Below are positions 1-9,609 of a stretch of 64,000 nucleotides of DNA, one piece after another; position 1 is the stretch's first letter, and each line of letters starts with the position of its first letter. The translations under genes were made by a program, and so were the position numbers. Origin of the DNA: an uncultured Christensenellaceae bacterium (GTDB lineage Bacteria > Bacillota > Clostridia > Christensenellales > MGBC116941); NCBI GenBank assembly GCA_910585035.1, contig CAJUEF010000004.1:1-64000 (forward strand). Reading direction: 5' to 3'. The notes beneath the pieces were generated by a model. That model saw nothing but the letters and a program-made list of their open reading frames with translations, did no database searches and was not told the origin of the DNA.

Positions 1-66
1 GAGGGATTCGAACCCCCGGCCTTCTGGTCCGTAGCCAGACGCTCTATCCAGCTGAGCTACAGGTAC
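1..66 (-). tRNA. tRNA-Arg (anticodon ACG), 3' end beyond the window
   Basis: Read on the minus strand, the sequence has a D-arm (GTAGCTCAGCTGGATAGAGC), an anticodon arm with the seven-base loop CTACGGA between TCTGG and CCAGA, giving anticodon ACG (arginine), and the T-arm GGGGGTTCGAATCCC. The 5' end is placed at 66 by counting seven acceptor bases before the invariant TA. The 3' acceptor strand lies outside the window, so the gene is partial here. Confidence 0.95.
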
Positions 67-87
67 ATTTATTTTGTGTGCTTATAT

Positions 88-116
88 ATTTTATACTTTT
101 TATTGCCCTGTGTCAA
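88..116 (-). promoter_or_regulatory. Sigma-A promoter of tRNA-Arg
   Basis: On the minus strand TTGACA (plus 111-116) is followed by a 17-base spacer and TAAAAT (plus 88-93). The predicted start is about 15 bases before the tRNA 5' end. Consensus hexamers and ideal spacing make this one of the best promoters in the window. Confidence 0.8.
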
Positions 117-170
117 GCTAAAAATTTTCTGTAATAAAATTAAAATATTTGTAATTTTTTACCGAACAAA

Positions 171-199
171 TTGCAATTTATATTGGTGTGGTTTACAAT
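171..199 (+). promoter_or_regulatory. Sigma-A promoter of pyk
   Basis: TTGCAA (171-176), a 17-base spacer and TACAAT (194-199) lie about 50 bases before the pyk ATG and diverge from the tRNA promoter. Confidence 0.6.
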
Positions 200-249
200 T
201 TTAAAATAGGGAATGATTTTAAAAGTATTTGAAAGAAGGTAACAAAATA

Positions 250-1995
250 ATGAAAAAGACTAAAATTGTGGCAACATTAGGTCCTGCCACTGATAATATT
301 GATACTCTCAGGGCGGTTATAAGAGAGGGAATAAATGTTGCCAGAATGAATTTTTCCCACGGTGACCATAAAGAGCATAAAAAGCGTCTTGATAACTTTC
401 GTAAAGCATGTAAAGAAGAAGGAGTTTTGCTGCCGGTGTTGCTTGATACCAAAGGACCGGAAATAAGGACCGGTGAATTTAACGGCAAGGTAACCCTCAA
501 AACGGACACTCGGTTTACTATCTATTATGATGATAAAGTAGGTGACGAGCATGGATGCAGTATATCCTATAAAGAGCTTTACCAGGATGTATCCCCCGGC
601 GATGCCATTCTTTTTGACGATGGACTTATTAAAGTTACAGTGGAAAAAATAGAAGATAAGAATATAGTTTGCAAAGTATGCAATGACGGGCTTATATCCA
701 CTAAAAAAAGCGTCAATGTGCCGGGAGTGTCGGTAAATTTGCCGCCTCTTACGGAAAAAGATATTGATGATTTAAAATTTGCTTGTGAAAACGATTATGA
801 TTTTGTTGCAATGTCCTTTGTGCGCAAGGCAACCGACGTAGTTCAGGCAAGGGAAATTCTTAAGAAAAACGGCGGAGAAGACATACGCATTATTGCTAAA
901 ATTGAGAACAGAGAAGGCGTTGACAACATTGACGATATTATTGTTGTTGCCGACGGTATCATGATAGCCAGAGGGGATTTGGGCGTTGAAATACCTTATG
1001 AAGAAGTTCCTTTTGTTCAGCATGACTTAATAAAAAAGGGATACACAAAAGGTAAAGTGGTTATTACGGCTACCCAAATGCTTGATTCCATGATAAGAAA
1101 TCCTCGGCCAACAAGAGCTGAGGTTGCTGATATAGCTACCGCTATTGTGGAAGGAACCAGCGCCATTATGCTCTCGGGAGAGACTGCGATGGGCAAATAC
1201 CCTGTGGAATCGGTGCGGACCATGTCTAATGTGGCAAAGCAGACAGAATCAACTATAAATTACTGGCAAAAACTAAAGTGGTTTAACCCTGAGAAAATGC
1301 CTATGAGCGTGACAGATTCCATTAGCTTTGCAACTTGCTTTACAGCAATGAATATAAATGCCAAAGCTATTATAACTGTTACCACATCAGGGAAAACGGC
1401 AAGAATGATATCTCGCTTTAAGCCGTCGTGTCCTGTTATTGCTGTAACATCAAAGGAAAAGGTGCAAAGACAGCTGCAGCTTTCCTTTGGCATTATTCCT
1501 GTTTTATCCTCCCAGCAAACTTCTACTGACGAACTTATACTTGATTCCATAAACAGCGCTATAAAAACGGGAATTGTGGAACCAGGGGATATGACGGTTA
1601 TAACTGCAGGATTGCCTATAGGAATGTCCGGCACTACCAATCTGCTTAAAGTGCAGGTTGTGGGTGATATTGAATGCCACGGTCTTGGAATAGGCTCAGG
1701 AATTGTTGTTGGGAACCTTTGCGTGGCCTCTTCCATTGACGACGCAGTCAAAAATTTTAAAGAGGGAGACATATTAGTTACTAAATATACCATTCATGAA
1801 ATGCTTCCTATTATGAAGCAGTGTTCGGCTATCGTTGTTGAAGACGGGGATATTAACGGTCATGCACCGATTACTGCAATAGCTCTTGATATACCTATAA
1901 TAATAGGTGTGGATAACGCAGCAAAAATATTGAAAGACGGTGCAAGAGCTACCCTTGATGTGGAACACGGAACTATACAATATACTTCATTTTAA
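250..1995 (+). CDS. pyk: Pyruvate kinase with C-terminal PEP-utiliser domain
   Basis: Converts phosphoenolpyruvate and ADP to pyruvate and ATP, the last step of glycolysis, in the cytoplasm. The 581-residue protein has MNFSHG (33-38), LLDTKGPEIRTG (64-75), the IAKIEN lysine at 217, IARGDLGVEIP (239-249) and TRAEVADIATAI (288-299). Residues about 475-575 form the extra phosphohistidine-like domain (NGHAPITAIALDIPIIIGV, His538) found in Bacillus-type enzymes, which explains the length beyond the usual 470. ATG 250 is preferred over an in-frame TTG at 229 because AGAAGG (234-239) sits 10 bases before it and overlaps the longer form. Monocistronic: a hairpin terminator follows. Confidence 0.97.
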   Translation: MKKTKIVATLGPATDNIDTLRAVIREGINVARMNFSHGDHKEHKKRLDNFRKACKEEGVLLPVLLDTKGPEIRTGEFNGKVTLKTDTRFTIYYDDKVGDEHGCSISYKELYQDVSPGDAILFDDGLIKVTVEKIEDKNIVCKVCNDGLISTKKSVNVPGVSVNLPPLTEKDIDDLKFACENDYDFVAMSFVRKATDVVQAREILKKNGGEDIRIIAKIENREGVDNIDDIIVVADGIMIARGDLGVEIPYEEVPFVQHDLIKKGYTKGKVVITATQMLDSMIRNPRPTRAEVADIATAIVEGTSAIMLSGETAMGKYPVESVRTMSNVAKQTESTINYWQKLKWFNPEKMPMSVTDSISFATCFTAMNINAKAIITVTTSGKTARMISRFKPSCPVIAVTSKEKVQRQLQLSFGIIPVLSSQQTSTDELILDSINSAIKTGIVEPGDMTVITAGLPIGMSGTTNLLKVQVVGDIECHGLGIGSGIVVGNLCVASSIDDAVKNFKEGDILVTKYTIHEMLPIMKQCSAIVVEDGDINGHAPITAIALDIPIIIGVDNAAKILKDGARATLDVEHGTIQYTSF

Positions 1996-2062
1996 AACGT
2001 ACTTGGTTTTAATTTAAAAAGCTTTAACAAAAATAGATAATATAAATGTGTGGTGAATATTT

Positions 2063-2096
2063 AAAAACGTTTCCTGATTATTGTGGAAACGTTTTT
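2063..2096 (+). terminator. Rho-independent terminator after pyk
   Basis: AAAAACGTTTCC (2063-2074) pairs with GGAAACGTTTTT (2085-2096) across a 10-base loop, and the stem ends in a T run. The rest of the 1996-2311 gap holds only the promoter of the next gene. Confidence 0.85.
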
Positions 2097-2216
2097 ATTA
2101 TAAAAATGTTTAAACATTTAAAAGCTTTTAACAGTATAAAATTTATCAAGAAAACAGCCTGATATTTTCAAAATTACAGTATATTGAAGAAAAAGGAGCT
2201 TTTTAGCAACTTTTTG

Positions 2217-2246
2217 TTGACGGATAACATATTAATAAAGTATACT
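2217..2246 (+). promoter_or_regulatory. Sigma-A promoter of the amino acid symporter gene
   Basis: TTGACG (2217-2222), an 18-base spacer and TATACT (2241-2246), followed by a roughly 60-base leader to the ATG at 2312. Confidence 0.6.
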
Positions 2247-2311
2247 GTAGAAAATACTTTATCTTAGTAGAGTATAAAAAACACAAGTGTTGTTTAAGGG
2301 GGATAAGTTTC

Positions 2312-3676
2312 ATGGAATTTATAGAAACGTTTGTAGCAACAACAAATTCCTGGCTTTGGGATTATTTGCTGCTGTTTTTATTATGCGGAACAGGAATATA
2401 TTTCACAATAAGGTTGAAGTTTGTTCAAGTTACAAGGTTTAGAGAAGGAATGAAAAGGGTGTTTGGCGGTATTAAGCTTTTTGGAACAGATGCAGACGGG
2501 AATGGAATGTCATCGTTTCAGGCGCTTGCCACTGCTGTTGCAGCCCAGATAGGTACAGGAAATCTTGCCGGAGCAGCTACCGCTATTGTATCCGGCGGTC
2601 CAGGAGCTATATTCTGGATGTGGCTTTCTGCTTTTTTTGGAATGGCTACTATTTTTGCTGAGGCAAGTGTTGCCCAAAAATTTAAAAAGACTGTTGACGG
2701 AGAGGTGACAGGCGGACCTGCTTATTATATAAGAGCTGCTTTTAATGATAATGGCTTTGGGAAATTCCTTGCTGCGATATTTTCTATTCTTATTATTTTT
2801 GCTCTTGGCTTTATGGGGAACATGGTTCAGTCTAACTCCATTGGAAGTGCGTTTCAAACAGCTTTTGGCGTTAAGGCATGGATTGTAGGTCTTATAGTTG
2901 CTGTGGTTGCAGGGTTCATATTCATTGGAGGAATTAAGAGAATTGCTTCTTTTACTGAGAAAATAGTTCCTCTTATGGCTGTTCTTTATATAGTTGGCGC
3001 TCTTGCTATAGTATTTATGAACTTTAATAAAATCGGTTATGCTTTTCAGCAGATTTTTATGGGTGCATTTTCTCCTAAGGCCCTCGGCGGTGCATTTATC
3101 GGTATAACGGTTCAAAAGGCAATGCGTTTTGGCGTTGCAAGGGGCTTATTTTCCAATGAAGCCGGCATGGGTTCAACACCTCATGCACACGCTGTTGCCA
3201 AGGTTGACCATCCTTGTGAGCAAGGTACGGTTGCTATGATTGGTGTGTTTATTGACACCTTTGTTGTGCTTACTCTTACTGCGCTTGTAGTTATTATTTC
3301 AGGACTTAATGTTGGAACGGAGCTTGAAGGAATTAATCTTACCCAAGCTGCATTTTCCCAATATTTTGGAAGCTTTGGTAATGTGTTTATAGCTATTTGT
3401 CTTTTGTTCTTTGCTTTTTCCACAATTATAGGATGGTATTTCTTTGGTGAAGCAAATGTTAAATATCTCTTTGGTAAAAAGGCAGTTCCTGTATATGCTA
3501 TTTTGGTGTTAGGTTTCGTTCTTCTTGGCTCTTTCTTAAAAGTATCCCTTGTTTGGGATTTATCAGATATGTTTAACGGACTTATGGTTATTCCTAACCT
3601 TATAGGACTTAGCGCCCTTAGCGGTGTGGTTGCTATGTTATATAAAGAATATAATAATAAAAAGACACGCCTTTAG
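2312..3676 (+). CDS. Sodium/alanine symporter, AGCS family
   Basis: Polytopic inner-membrane carrier of 454 residues that should import alanine or glycine with sodium or protons. Family hallmarks are the N-terminal WDYLLLFLLCGTGIYFTIRL segment, the loop FQALATAVAAQIGTGNLAG (about 70-88), GGPGAIFWMW (about 96-105), the conserved GLFSNEAGMGSTPHAHA (about 280-296) and about ten hydrophobic helices ending in a charged tail. The start has GGGGGAT nine bases upstream. It stands alone between a terminator and degV and has its own promoter. Substrate is inferred from the family only. Confidence 0.92.
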   Translation: MEFIETFVATTNSWLWDYLLLFLLCGTGIYFTIRLKFVQVTRFREGMKRVFGGIKLFGTDADGNGMSSFQALATAVAAQIGTGNLAGAATAIVSGGPGAIFWMWLSAFFGMATIFAEASVAQKFKKTVDGEVTGGPAYYIRAAFNDNGFGKFLAAIFSILIIFALGFMGNMVQSNSIGSAFQTAFGVKAWIVGLIVAVVAGFIFIGGIKRIASFTEKIVPLMAVLYIVGALAIVFMNFNKIGYAFQQIFMGAFSPKALGGAFIGITVQKAMRFGVARGLFSNEAGMGSTPHAHAVAKVDHPCEQGTVAMIGVFIDTFVVLTLTALVVIISGLNVGTELEGINLTQAAFSQYFGSFGNVFIAICLLFFAFSTIIGWYFFGEANVKYLFGKKAVPVYAILVLGFVLLGSFLKVSLVWDLSDMFNGLMVIPNLIGLSALSGVVAMLYKEYNNKKTRL

Positions 3677-3769
3677 GCTACAAAAGAAAAATAGACAAAT
3701 ATTACTGTTGTAATTATAATAAAAAACTAGTATGATTGGTGTATAATTACAGATGGAGGTAAGCTGTAA

Positions 3770-4609
3770 ATGAGTAATTTCAGAGTGGTGGCAGACAGCT
3801 GTTGCGAAGTTACAAGGGATATGATAGGTGATATGGATTTAAAATTTGTTCCCTTTTCCATGACGGTGGATGACACTGTGTTTGTTGATAGTGAAGATTT
3901 TGATAACAAGGCTTTTATTGAGGCTATGAAAAACAGTCCCAACTGCGCTAAATCCGGATGCCCTACTCCTTTTGATTTTGCAGAAAAAATAGACCCGGAA
4001 AAACAAACCTTTATAATAACCATTTCCGGAGCTCTTAGCGGATGCTATGAAAGCGCTACCATGGCAAGACAGGATGTGCTGGAAAAACACCCTGAGGCAA
4101 AAATTTATGTGTTTAATACCAAGTCTGCTGCTGCCGGAGAAGCTTTGGTTTTTTTAAAAATTAAAGATTGTATAGAAGAGGGAAAATCCTTTGAAGAGAT
4201 AATTGAGATAACTGAAGCATATATAAAAGATTTACAAACGCTTTTTGTTCTTGGAAGTCTTGACAATATGGTGAAAAACGGCAGAATGTCTAAAATCGCA
4301 GGCTCGGTTGCTTCATTGCTTTCTATACATCCTATTTTAATGGGAGACAGAAATGGAGAAATCGGCATTTTGGAAAAGTGCGTAGGCAGAAAGAAGGCCC
4401 TTAATAAGCTTGTTGAATCTGTTGGGAAAATGGGTGTTTCCATTTCCGGTAAACGTGCTTTTGTTACTCATTGCAACAACCTTGAAAGGGGAATGGACAT
4501 TAAAGCAAAGCTGGAAAAGATGTATGACTTTTCTGAAGTGTTGCTTGTGGAAAACCGCGGACTTGGAACAATGTATGCCAATGACGGCGGAGTTATTGTT
4601 TGTTTTTAG
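3770..4609 (+). CDS. DegV family fatty-acid-binding protein
   Basis: The 279-residue protein has the DegV layout: N-terminal VADSCCEVT (7-15), the KSGCPTPFDF loop (61-70) matching the family KTSQPSP pattern, and ISGALSGCYESA (85-96) matching SxxLSGTYQSA, then a conserved GRMSKIAG stretch. In the family these residues hold the carboxylate of a bound fatty acid, and FakB members present it to the kinase FakA. No fakA is in this window, so a role in exogenous fatty acid use is inferred. GGAGG precedes the ATG. A TATAAT at 3742-3747 may be its -10, but no -35 is convincing. Confidence 0.9.
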   Translation: MSNFRVVADSCCEVTRDMIGDMDLKFVPFSMTVDDTVFVDSEDFDNKAFIEAMKNSPNCAKSGCPTPFDFAEKIDPEKQTFIITISGALSGCYESATMARQDVLEKHPEAKIYVFNTKSAAAGEALVFLKIKDCIEEGKSFEEIIEITEAYIKDLQTLFVLGSLDNMVKNGRMSKIAGSVASLLSIHPILMGDRNGEIGILEKCVGRKKALNKLVESVGKMGVSISGKRAFVTHCNNLERGMDIKAKLEKMYDFSEVLLVENRGLGTMYANDGGVIVCF

Positions 4610-4646
4610 GTTTTAAAATGCAATATTTAAAATTGTTTTGTGTAGT

Positions 4647-4684
4647 ACAAAATCCCATCTTAATAGATGGGATTTTGTTTTTTT
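4647..4684 (+). terminator. Terminator between the convergent degV and peptidase genes
   Basis: ACAAAATCCCATCT (4647-4660) pairs with AGATGGGATTTTGT (4665-4678) over a TAAT loop and is followed by more T. Placed between two converging genes, it may work in both directions. Confidence 0.85.
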
Positions 4685-4707
4685 AGGATTATAGAAATTA
4701 AAAATTA

Positions 4708-6162
4708 TTATACATTTGTGCTGTAAAGCCATTTATTAAAGAAAGCATCCCAATCGTATTCATAGGATTCTTTAATGTGGTTTTTTAACTGATCTGACGA
4801 TACTATGGAATAAGCGTATTTTTCATAATAGCTTTTTAAAATTTCGCATAGCTTTTCTTTGCCCATTATATTTTCCATATCTATATACATCATACTGCCT
4901 TTAATGTATACAAGCATAGACAGCTCTAAACTGGACTTGAATTTAGGAGTGTTTTTATGAACCTTGCCATCAGATACCAAATGCTTATATTTTGCATAAG
5001 GGGATAAGATGTATTGGTTTTTAAGCTGGTTGAAGGTGTTTTCATCATATTTAGAGCGGGTATATATAAGGGTGGAAAACTCTGTCAGGCTTTCATCAAC
5101 ATAAGGGTCTTTTATTGGGTTGCTGCCTATAACCCCATACCACCACTGATGGGCAATTTCGTGGGCTACGGTCCATTCCAAGTCGGTTTTGCTTTCCTCG
5201 TCATATAGGTTTCCTGCTATTAATACAAGATTAGGATATTCCATGCCTCCTCCAAAATACTCACTGCCAACAACGCTGATTTGAGAATATGGGTATTTAC
5301 CAAAGGTATTATTATAAAAGGAAATGGAATCTTTGGCATAGGAAAGGGCTTCTCGTCCGTAGGTTTCATCTATAGCATAGCTTCGCACGCTGATACCATC
5401 TACATTTTCCTCAAACATTTTTAAATGAGGGCTGGCAACAACAGCAACTTCTCTTACGTTATAAGCATCTATTTTAAGGGACTTCATTCCGTTTTCAGAG
5501 GTTGTAGTGTATTCGCCGGTGGCGGCAACTGTAAAATTTTCCGGAAGAGTCAGAGTGATGTGATAGTCTGCCATATCTGTGAAAAAGGGGTCGCCTATAT
5601 AATTATAATCGTCTATTTGCCAGCCGTTATCATATACGGCAGCAACGGGATAAAAGCTTGTTAAATTGTAGCAGTCGTTATAATATCCCATGCGTCCTAG
5701 GCTGTTTGGAAGGCTGGTTTTATATTTAAAAGTAATTATAAGGGAATCCATTGGTGCAAGGGGATTATCGAGATTTATTTTAAGCAGTCTGTCTTTTATT
5801 TCCGTATCCAGCTTAACGCCGAGAACAGACACTTCATATACCTCTATACCGCCTTTGTTAAAGCCACCGGGATACATGGTTTTCATATATGCAGGCTCTA
5901 CCATGTTTTTATTTTGATACATATTTGGATAAAGGTGAAAATACAGTTCGCTTAGCGGCTGCTGTTCTTTGTTTACATAGTTTATACGCTGAGTGGCGGT
6001 AAAGGCGTTGTTTTCCAATACGCCGTCAATAAAATATGTATCTGAGCTTTGGGAGATTTCTATAGATTGACCGGTGGGCTGGTAATTTATTGCGGCTTCT
6101 TCTTTTGCACAGCCTGTAAACATTAAGATTGCTGCAAACAAAATTAAAGTATATTTTTTCAT
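4708..6162 (-). CDS. M1-family zinc metallopeptidase, lipoprotein
   Basis: A 484-residue secreted peptidase. The first 18 residues are a lipoprotein signal with lipobox FTGC (lipid on Cys18). The zinc site is HEIAH (334-338) followed 19 residues later by Glu357, the gluzincin spacing, and the exopeptidase-type motif is GGMEYP (305-310). Length and a beta-rich N-terminal half match the membrane-anchored M1 aminopeptidases of Clostridia. It should act at the outer face of the membrane on peptides. AAGGAG precedes the ATG. Transcribed divergently from the RadC gene. Confidence 0.92.
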   Translation of the reverse strand: MKKYTLILFAAILMFTGCAKEEAAINYQPTGQSIEISQSSDTYFIDGVLENNAFTATQRINYVNKEQQPLSELYFHLYPNMYQNKNMVEPAYMKTMYPGGFNKGGIEVYEVSVLGVKLDTEIKDRLLKINLDNPLAPMDSLIITFKYKTSLPNSLGRMGYYNDCYNLTSFYPVAAVYDNGWQIDDYNYIGDPFFTDMADYHITLTLPENFTVAATGEYTTTSENGMKSLKIDAYNVREVAVVASPHLKMFEENVDGISVRSYAIDETYGREALSYAKDSISFYNNTFGKYPYSQISVVGSEYFGGGMEYPNLVLIAGNLYDEESKTDLEWTVAHEIAHQWWYGVIGSNPIKDPYVDESLTEFSTLIYTRSKYDENTFNQLKNQYILSPYAKYKHLVSDGKVHKNTPKFKSSLELSMLVYIKGSMMYIDMENIMGKEKLCEILKSYYEKYAYSIVSSDQLKNHIKESYEYDWDAFFNKWLYSTNV

Positions 6163-6240
6163 AAATTTGCTCCTTAAATATATTTGTTATAAGTATTGAC
6201 TCAGGTATAATAAATGTATGTTAATTTTAAGGGCGAATGA

Positions 6241-6249
6241 TGTTATAAT
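6241..6249 (+). promoter_or_regulatory. Extended -10 promoter of the RadC gene
   Basis: TGTTATAAT (6241-6249) is an extended -10 (TG, one base, TATAAT), with a weak TTAATT 17 bases upstream. Transcription from here would start near 6256, which rules out ATG 6218 as the RadC start. Confidence 0.5.
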
Positions 6250-6280
6250 ATTACTAATTAAGGCGAAGGCGGTGATAAAG

Positions 6281-7051
6281 GTGGACGATGCTCATAAGGA
6301 ACACAGAAAAAGAATGATGACACGGTTAAAGAGAGATGGTGCATCAACATTTTTTGATCATGAGCTAGTTGAAATGCTGCTTTATTATGCAATTCCAAGG
6401 GGAGACACAAACCCAGCGGCCCACAGGCTTTTAAATGAATTTAACGGTATTAACGGCGTTTTCAAAGCCGACGCTTCTGCCCTTAAAGGAATTCACGGCG
6501 TTGGAGAGAAAAGCTCTATGCTAATTAATATTGTGGGAGAACTGCTGAGAAGAAGCGTTATTAAAACAGAAATATCCGAAAGCTACCGCATAACCAATAC
6601 AAGTCAGGCGGTTACTTATTGCAAAACCCTTTTTCTGGATAAAAAATACGAATGCCTATATGCCATATGCCTTGATATTAAAGGTAAGGTTATTGCAGAC
6701 GGATACATTTGTGAAGGAGTTATAGACCAGGTGCCAGCCTATTCAAGAAAGGTTGTGGAAACAGCTCTTAGGCACACTGCATATACAGTTATAATTGCTC
6801 ATAATCATCCGGGAGGGGAATGCAGCCCCAGCAGGGAGGATGACGAGGTTACGGAAAAGTTTCGCATTGCTCTTGAAGCTATTGGAATAACATTAAACGA
6901 TCATATTATTATTGGCGACGATGGTTATTTTTCCTATGCCAGCACAGGCAGGATGAACAGAGAAAGCCTAAGATACATGATTGAAGCGGCACAGAAAAAC
7001 AACCTTTTGCAAAAATCCCCTGAGGACTTTGACGATAAAACTATTGAGTAA
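6281..7051 (+). CDS. radC: RadC-like JAB/MPN domain protein
   Basis: A 256-residue protein of the RadC (UPF0758) family. It has an N-terminal helix-hairpin-helix-like part (LKGIHGVGEKSSML) and a C-terminal JAB/MPN metal site, HNHPGGECSPSREDD, matching the HxH...D pattern. The historic DNA repair assignment is doubtful and the cellular role is unknown. GTG 6281 is chosen as the start because AAGGCGGTGAT (6266-6276), one mismatch from the ideal ribosome binding site, lies just upstream. The longer form from ATG 6218 lacks a binding site and overlaps the promoter. Confidence 0.88.
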   Translation: MDDAHKEHRKRMMTRLKRDGASTFFDHELVEMLLYYAIPRGDTNPAAHRLLNEFNGINGVFKADASALKGIHGVGEKSSMLINIVGELLRRSVIKTEISESYRITNTSQAVTYCKTLFLDKKYECLYAICLDIKGKVIADGYICEGVIDQVPAYSRKVVETALRHTAYTVIIAHNHPGGECSPSREDDEVTEKFRIALEAIGITLNDHIIIGDDGYFSYASTGRMNRESLRYMIEAAQKNNLLQKSPEDFDDKTIE

Positions 7052-7057
7052 TATGCA

Positions 7058-7118
7058 AAAACCCTATATAATAATAAAATAATGTAAAGATAAAGGGCAT
7101 ATAGAGTTGTTTTTTAAA
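7058..7118 (+). terminator. Weak terminator-like hairpin after RadC
   Basis: AACCCTATAT and ATATAGAGTT can pair with one mismatch across a long loop, ending in GTTGTTTTTT. The loop is long, so this is a weak call. Confidence 0.3.
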
Positions 7119-7165
7119 ATAAACAATAGGCGTTTTTTAAGGAAAACATAAAGGAGTAAAATTTT

Positions 7166-7951
7166 ATGGAGGTATGTTCACTGTTTAGCGGAAGCAGTGG
7201 AAATTGTATATATGTTGCAAAAGGCGAAACTAAACTACTGGTAGACGCAGGAGTTTCCGGTTCGAAGGTTATTAAGGCGCTTGAGGGAATAGGAGTAAAG
7301 CCTGAGGAGATAAATGGGATACTTGTAACTCACGAGCATACAGACCATGTTCAGGGAGCAGGAGTGCTTTCCAGAAAGCTGGATATTCCCATATATGCAA
7401 CGGCTAAAACGCAGGAAGCAATGCTTGCTAAAATTGGTCAGGTTTCTTTTAAAAATCTTATAGAGATAGAAGCAAATAAAGACTTTTACATAGGGAATAT
7501 AGATATTTCCCCGTATTCAATCCCCCATGACGCAGTGGATCCTGTTGCATATAATTTTATGAGCAGAGGGAAAAAAGTGGGAATATGCACAGACCTTGGT
7601 TTTATGCCAAAGCAGGTTTTTGAAAATGTTAAGGATTGTGATGTGCTTCTTCTCGAGGCTAACCACGACTTAAATATGCTTAACAGCGGGGCTTATCCAT
7701 ATGAGCTAAAGAGAAGAATATCCGGAAAGCAGGGGCACCTTTCCAACGAAACCTGCGGAAAGGTATTGGCGCTTATAGCAGACAAGGTGCGCTCTGTCAT
7801 GCTGGGACATTTAAGCAAAGAGAATAACACAGAAGAACTTGCATTTTTAACTATAACGGAAATTCTTAAAAATGAAGGTATTACCTCTAAAGATATAAGC
7901 GTTGAGGTATTAAAGAGGGACAGATGTTCCAAAATATATAATGTAATATAG
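7166..7951 (+). CDS. walJ: WalJ/YycJ-type metallo-beta-lactamase-fold hydrolase
   Basis: A 261-residue cytoplasmic hydrolase with the metal motif THEHTDH (about 52-58), a later histidine/aspartate pair ([14 protein letters not shown]) and LLEANHD. Start [17 protein letters not shown] is typical of the YycJ/WalJ family, which in Firmicutes is linked to cell-wall homeostasis and DNA metabolism. It is not next to walRK here. AAAGGAG precedes the ATG. The glnS ribosome binding site overlaps its stop codon, so the two genes are probably co-transcribed. Confidence 0.9.
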   Translation: MEVCSLFSGSSGNCIYVAKGETKLLVDAGVSGSKVIKALEGIGVKPEEINGILVTHEHTDHVQGAGVLSRKLDIPIYATAKTQEAMLAKIGQVSFKNLIEIEANKDFYIGNIDISPYSIPHDAVDPVAYNFMSRGKKVGICTDLGFMPKQVFENVKDCDVLLLEANHDLNMLNSGAYPYELKRRISGKQGHLSNETCGKVLALIADKVRSVMLGHLSKENNTEELAFLTITEILKNEGITSKDISVEVLKRDRCSKIYNVI

Positions 7952-7962
7952 GAGGAAATAAA

Positions 7963-9609
7963 TTGATAGCTGATAACTTTATTACGGACATAATAGACGA
8001 GGATAATAAAACAGGAGTATACGACTCAAGAGTGCAAACGAGATTTCCTCCCGAACCTAACGGATATTTGCATATAGGTCATGCAAAATCCATAGTTCTC
8101 AATTTCTCACTTGCAAAGAGATACGGTGGGATATGCAACCTCCGTTTCGACGATACAAATCCAATAAAAGAGGATACAGAATATGTTGATGCAATAAAAG
8201 AAGATATAAGCTGGCTGGGATTTAGCTGGGAAAATCTTTACTATGCTTCAGATTACTTTGATAAATTGTATGAATACGCGGTCTTTCTTATTAAAGACGG
8301 TCTTGCATACGTTTGTGACCTTAGTGCTGAGGAGCTTAAGGAATACAGAGGCACCTTGACTGAGCCCGGGAAAAACTCACCTTACAGGGACAGAAGCGTA
8401 AGCGAGAATTTACAGCTGTTTGAGGATATGAAAAACGGCAAATATAAGGACGGGGAAAAGGTTTTAAGAGCCAAAATTGATATGGCGCACCCAAATATGA
8501 ATATGCGGGACCCTGCCATGTACCGCATTATGCATAAAGAGCACCATAAAACAGGGAATAAATGGTGTATCTATCCTATGTATGACTATGCCCATCCTGT
8601 AAGCGACGCCATTGAAGGAGTTACTCACAGCGTTTGTACTTTGGAGTTTGAGGCCCATCGCCCGGTATACGAATGGTTTGTAAACCATCTTGATTTTTTA
8701 GCTCCGCCAAAACAGATCGAGTTTGCAAGACTTAACTTAACAGGCACAATTATGTCCAAGCGTTATTTAAAGCAGCTTGTGGACAGTAATTTGGTAGATG
8801 GATGGGACGACCCGAGAATGCCGACTATTTGCGGTATTCGCAGAAGAGGGTTTACGCCGGAATCCATAAGGGATTTTTGCGGACGCATAGGCGTTGCAAA
8901 GGCGAACAGCGAAGTGGATTACGCCATGCTGGAATCCTGCCTGAGAGACGACCTTGGAGAAAAGGCGCCAAGGGCTATGGCGGTTATAAATCCTTTAAAG
9001 GTGGTTATTACCAATATGCCTGAGGATGAGCTTTTTGAAATTGAGCTGGAAAACAACCCTAACGACGAAAGCGCAGGCACGAGGACGTTAGAACTGACAA
9101 GAGAGCTGTATATTGAAAAAACTGATTTTGAAATAGACCCGCCGAAAAAATTCCACCGGTTAAAACCAGGGGGAGAGGTGCGTTTAAAAGGTGCTTATAT
9201 AATTAAGTGTGAAGATTATAAGACAGACGAAAACGGAGAGGTTGTTGAGGTTTACTGCACCTATGATCCCGCTACCCGCTCAGGGGAGTGTGAACGCAAG
9301 GTTAAAGGCACTATTCACTGGCTGCCTTGTGATTACTGCTATAATGCGGTGGTTAATGAGTATTCAAGTCTTCTTCTTGAAGGTGAAGGAGATTTGCTAA
9401 GCAGAATAAATAAGGATTCATTGACTGTGCATAATAATGTTAAAGTGGAGAAAGGTCTTGCTCTTAGCAAGGGAGGGGATAGGTTTCAGTTTATGCGCCA
9501 CGGTTATTTTGTAAGAGATACTAAAAACGGCGGACTTGTTTTTAATAAAATTGTTGGCCTTAGGGATACCTGGGCCAAGATGAATAAAAATAATACGGAG
9601 GGGAAATAG
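7963..9609 (+). CDS. glnS: Glutaminyl-tRNA synthetase
   Basis: Charges tRNA-Gln directly with glutamine. This 548-residue class Ic enzyme has the GlnRS-specific N-terminal signature [17 protein letters not shown] (HIGH at 37-40) and the KMSKS-loop variant MSKR (264-267), followed by a two-barrel anticodon-binding C-terminus. Many Bacillota lack GlnRS and amidate Glu-tRNA(Gln) instead, so its presence is informative. The start is TTG at 7963, since GGAGG (7951-7955) sits eight bases upstream and no in-frame ATG follows early. The gene ends one base before the gltX ATG. Confidence 0.95.
   Translation: MIADNFITDIIDEDNKTGVYDSRVQTRFPPEPNGYLHIGHAKSIVLNFSLAKRYGGICNLRFDDTNPIKEDTEYVDAIKEDISWLGFSWENLYYASDYFDKLYEYAVFLIKDGLAYVCDLSAEELKEYRGTLTEPGKNSPYRDRSVSENLQLFEDMKNGKYKDGEKVLRAKIDMAHPNMNMRDPAMYRIMHKEHHKTGNKWCIYPMYDYAHPVSDAIEGVTHSVCTLEFEAHRPVYEWFVNHLDFLAPPKQIEFARLNLTGTIMSKRYLKQLVDSNLVDGWDDPRMPTICGIRRRGFTPESIRDFCGRIGVAKANSEVDYAMLESCLRDDLGEKAPRAMAVINPLKVVITNMPEDELFEIELENNPNDESAGTRTLELTRELYIEKTDFEIDPPKKFHRLKPGGEVRLKGAYIIKCEDYKTDENGEVVEVYCTYDPATRSGECERKVKGTIHWLPCDYCYNAVVNEYSSLLLEGEGDLLSRINKDSLTVHNNVKVEKGLALSKGGDRFQFMRHGYFVRDTKNGGLVFNKIVGLRDTWAKMNKNNTEGK

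Noticed and set aside
2510..3115. Long minus-strand reading frame (201 codons)
   Set aside because: Antisense to the symporter gene, with composition expected of a shadow frame and no ribosome binding site.
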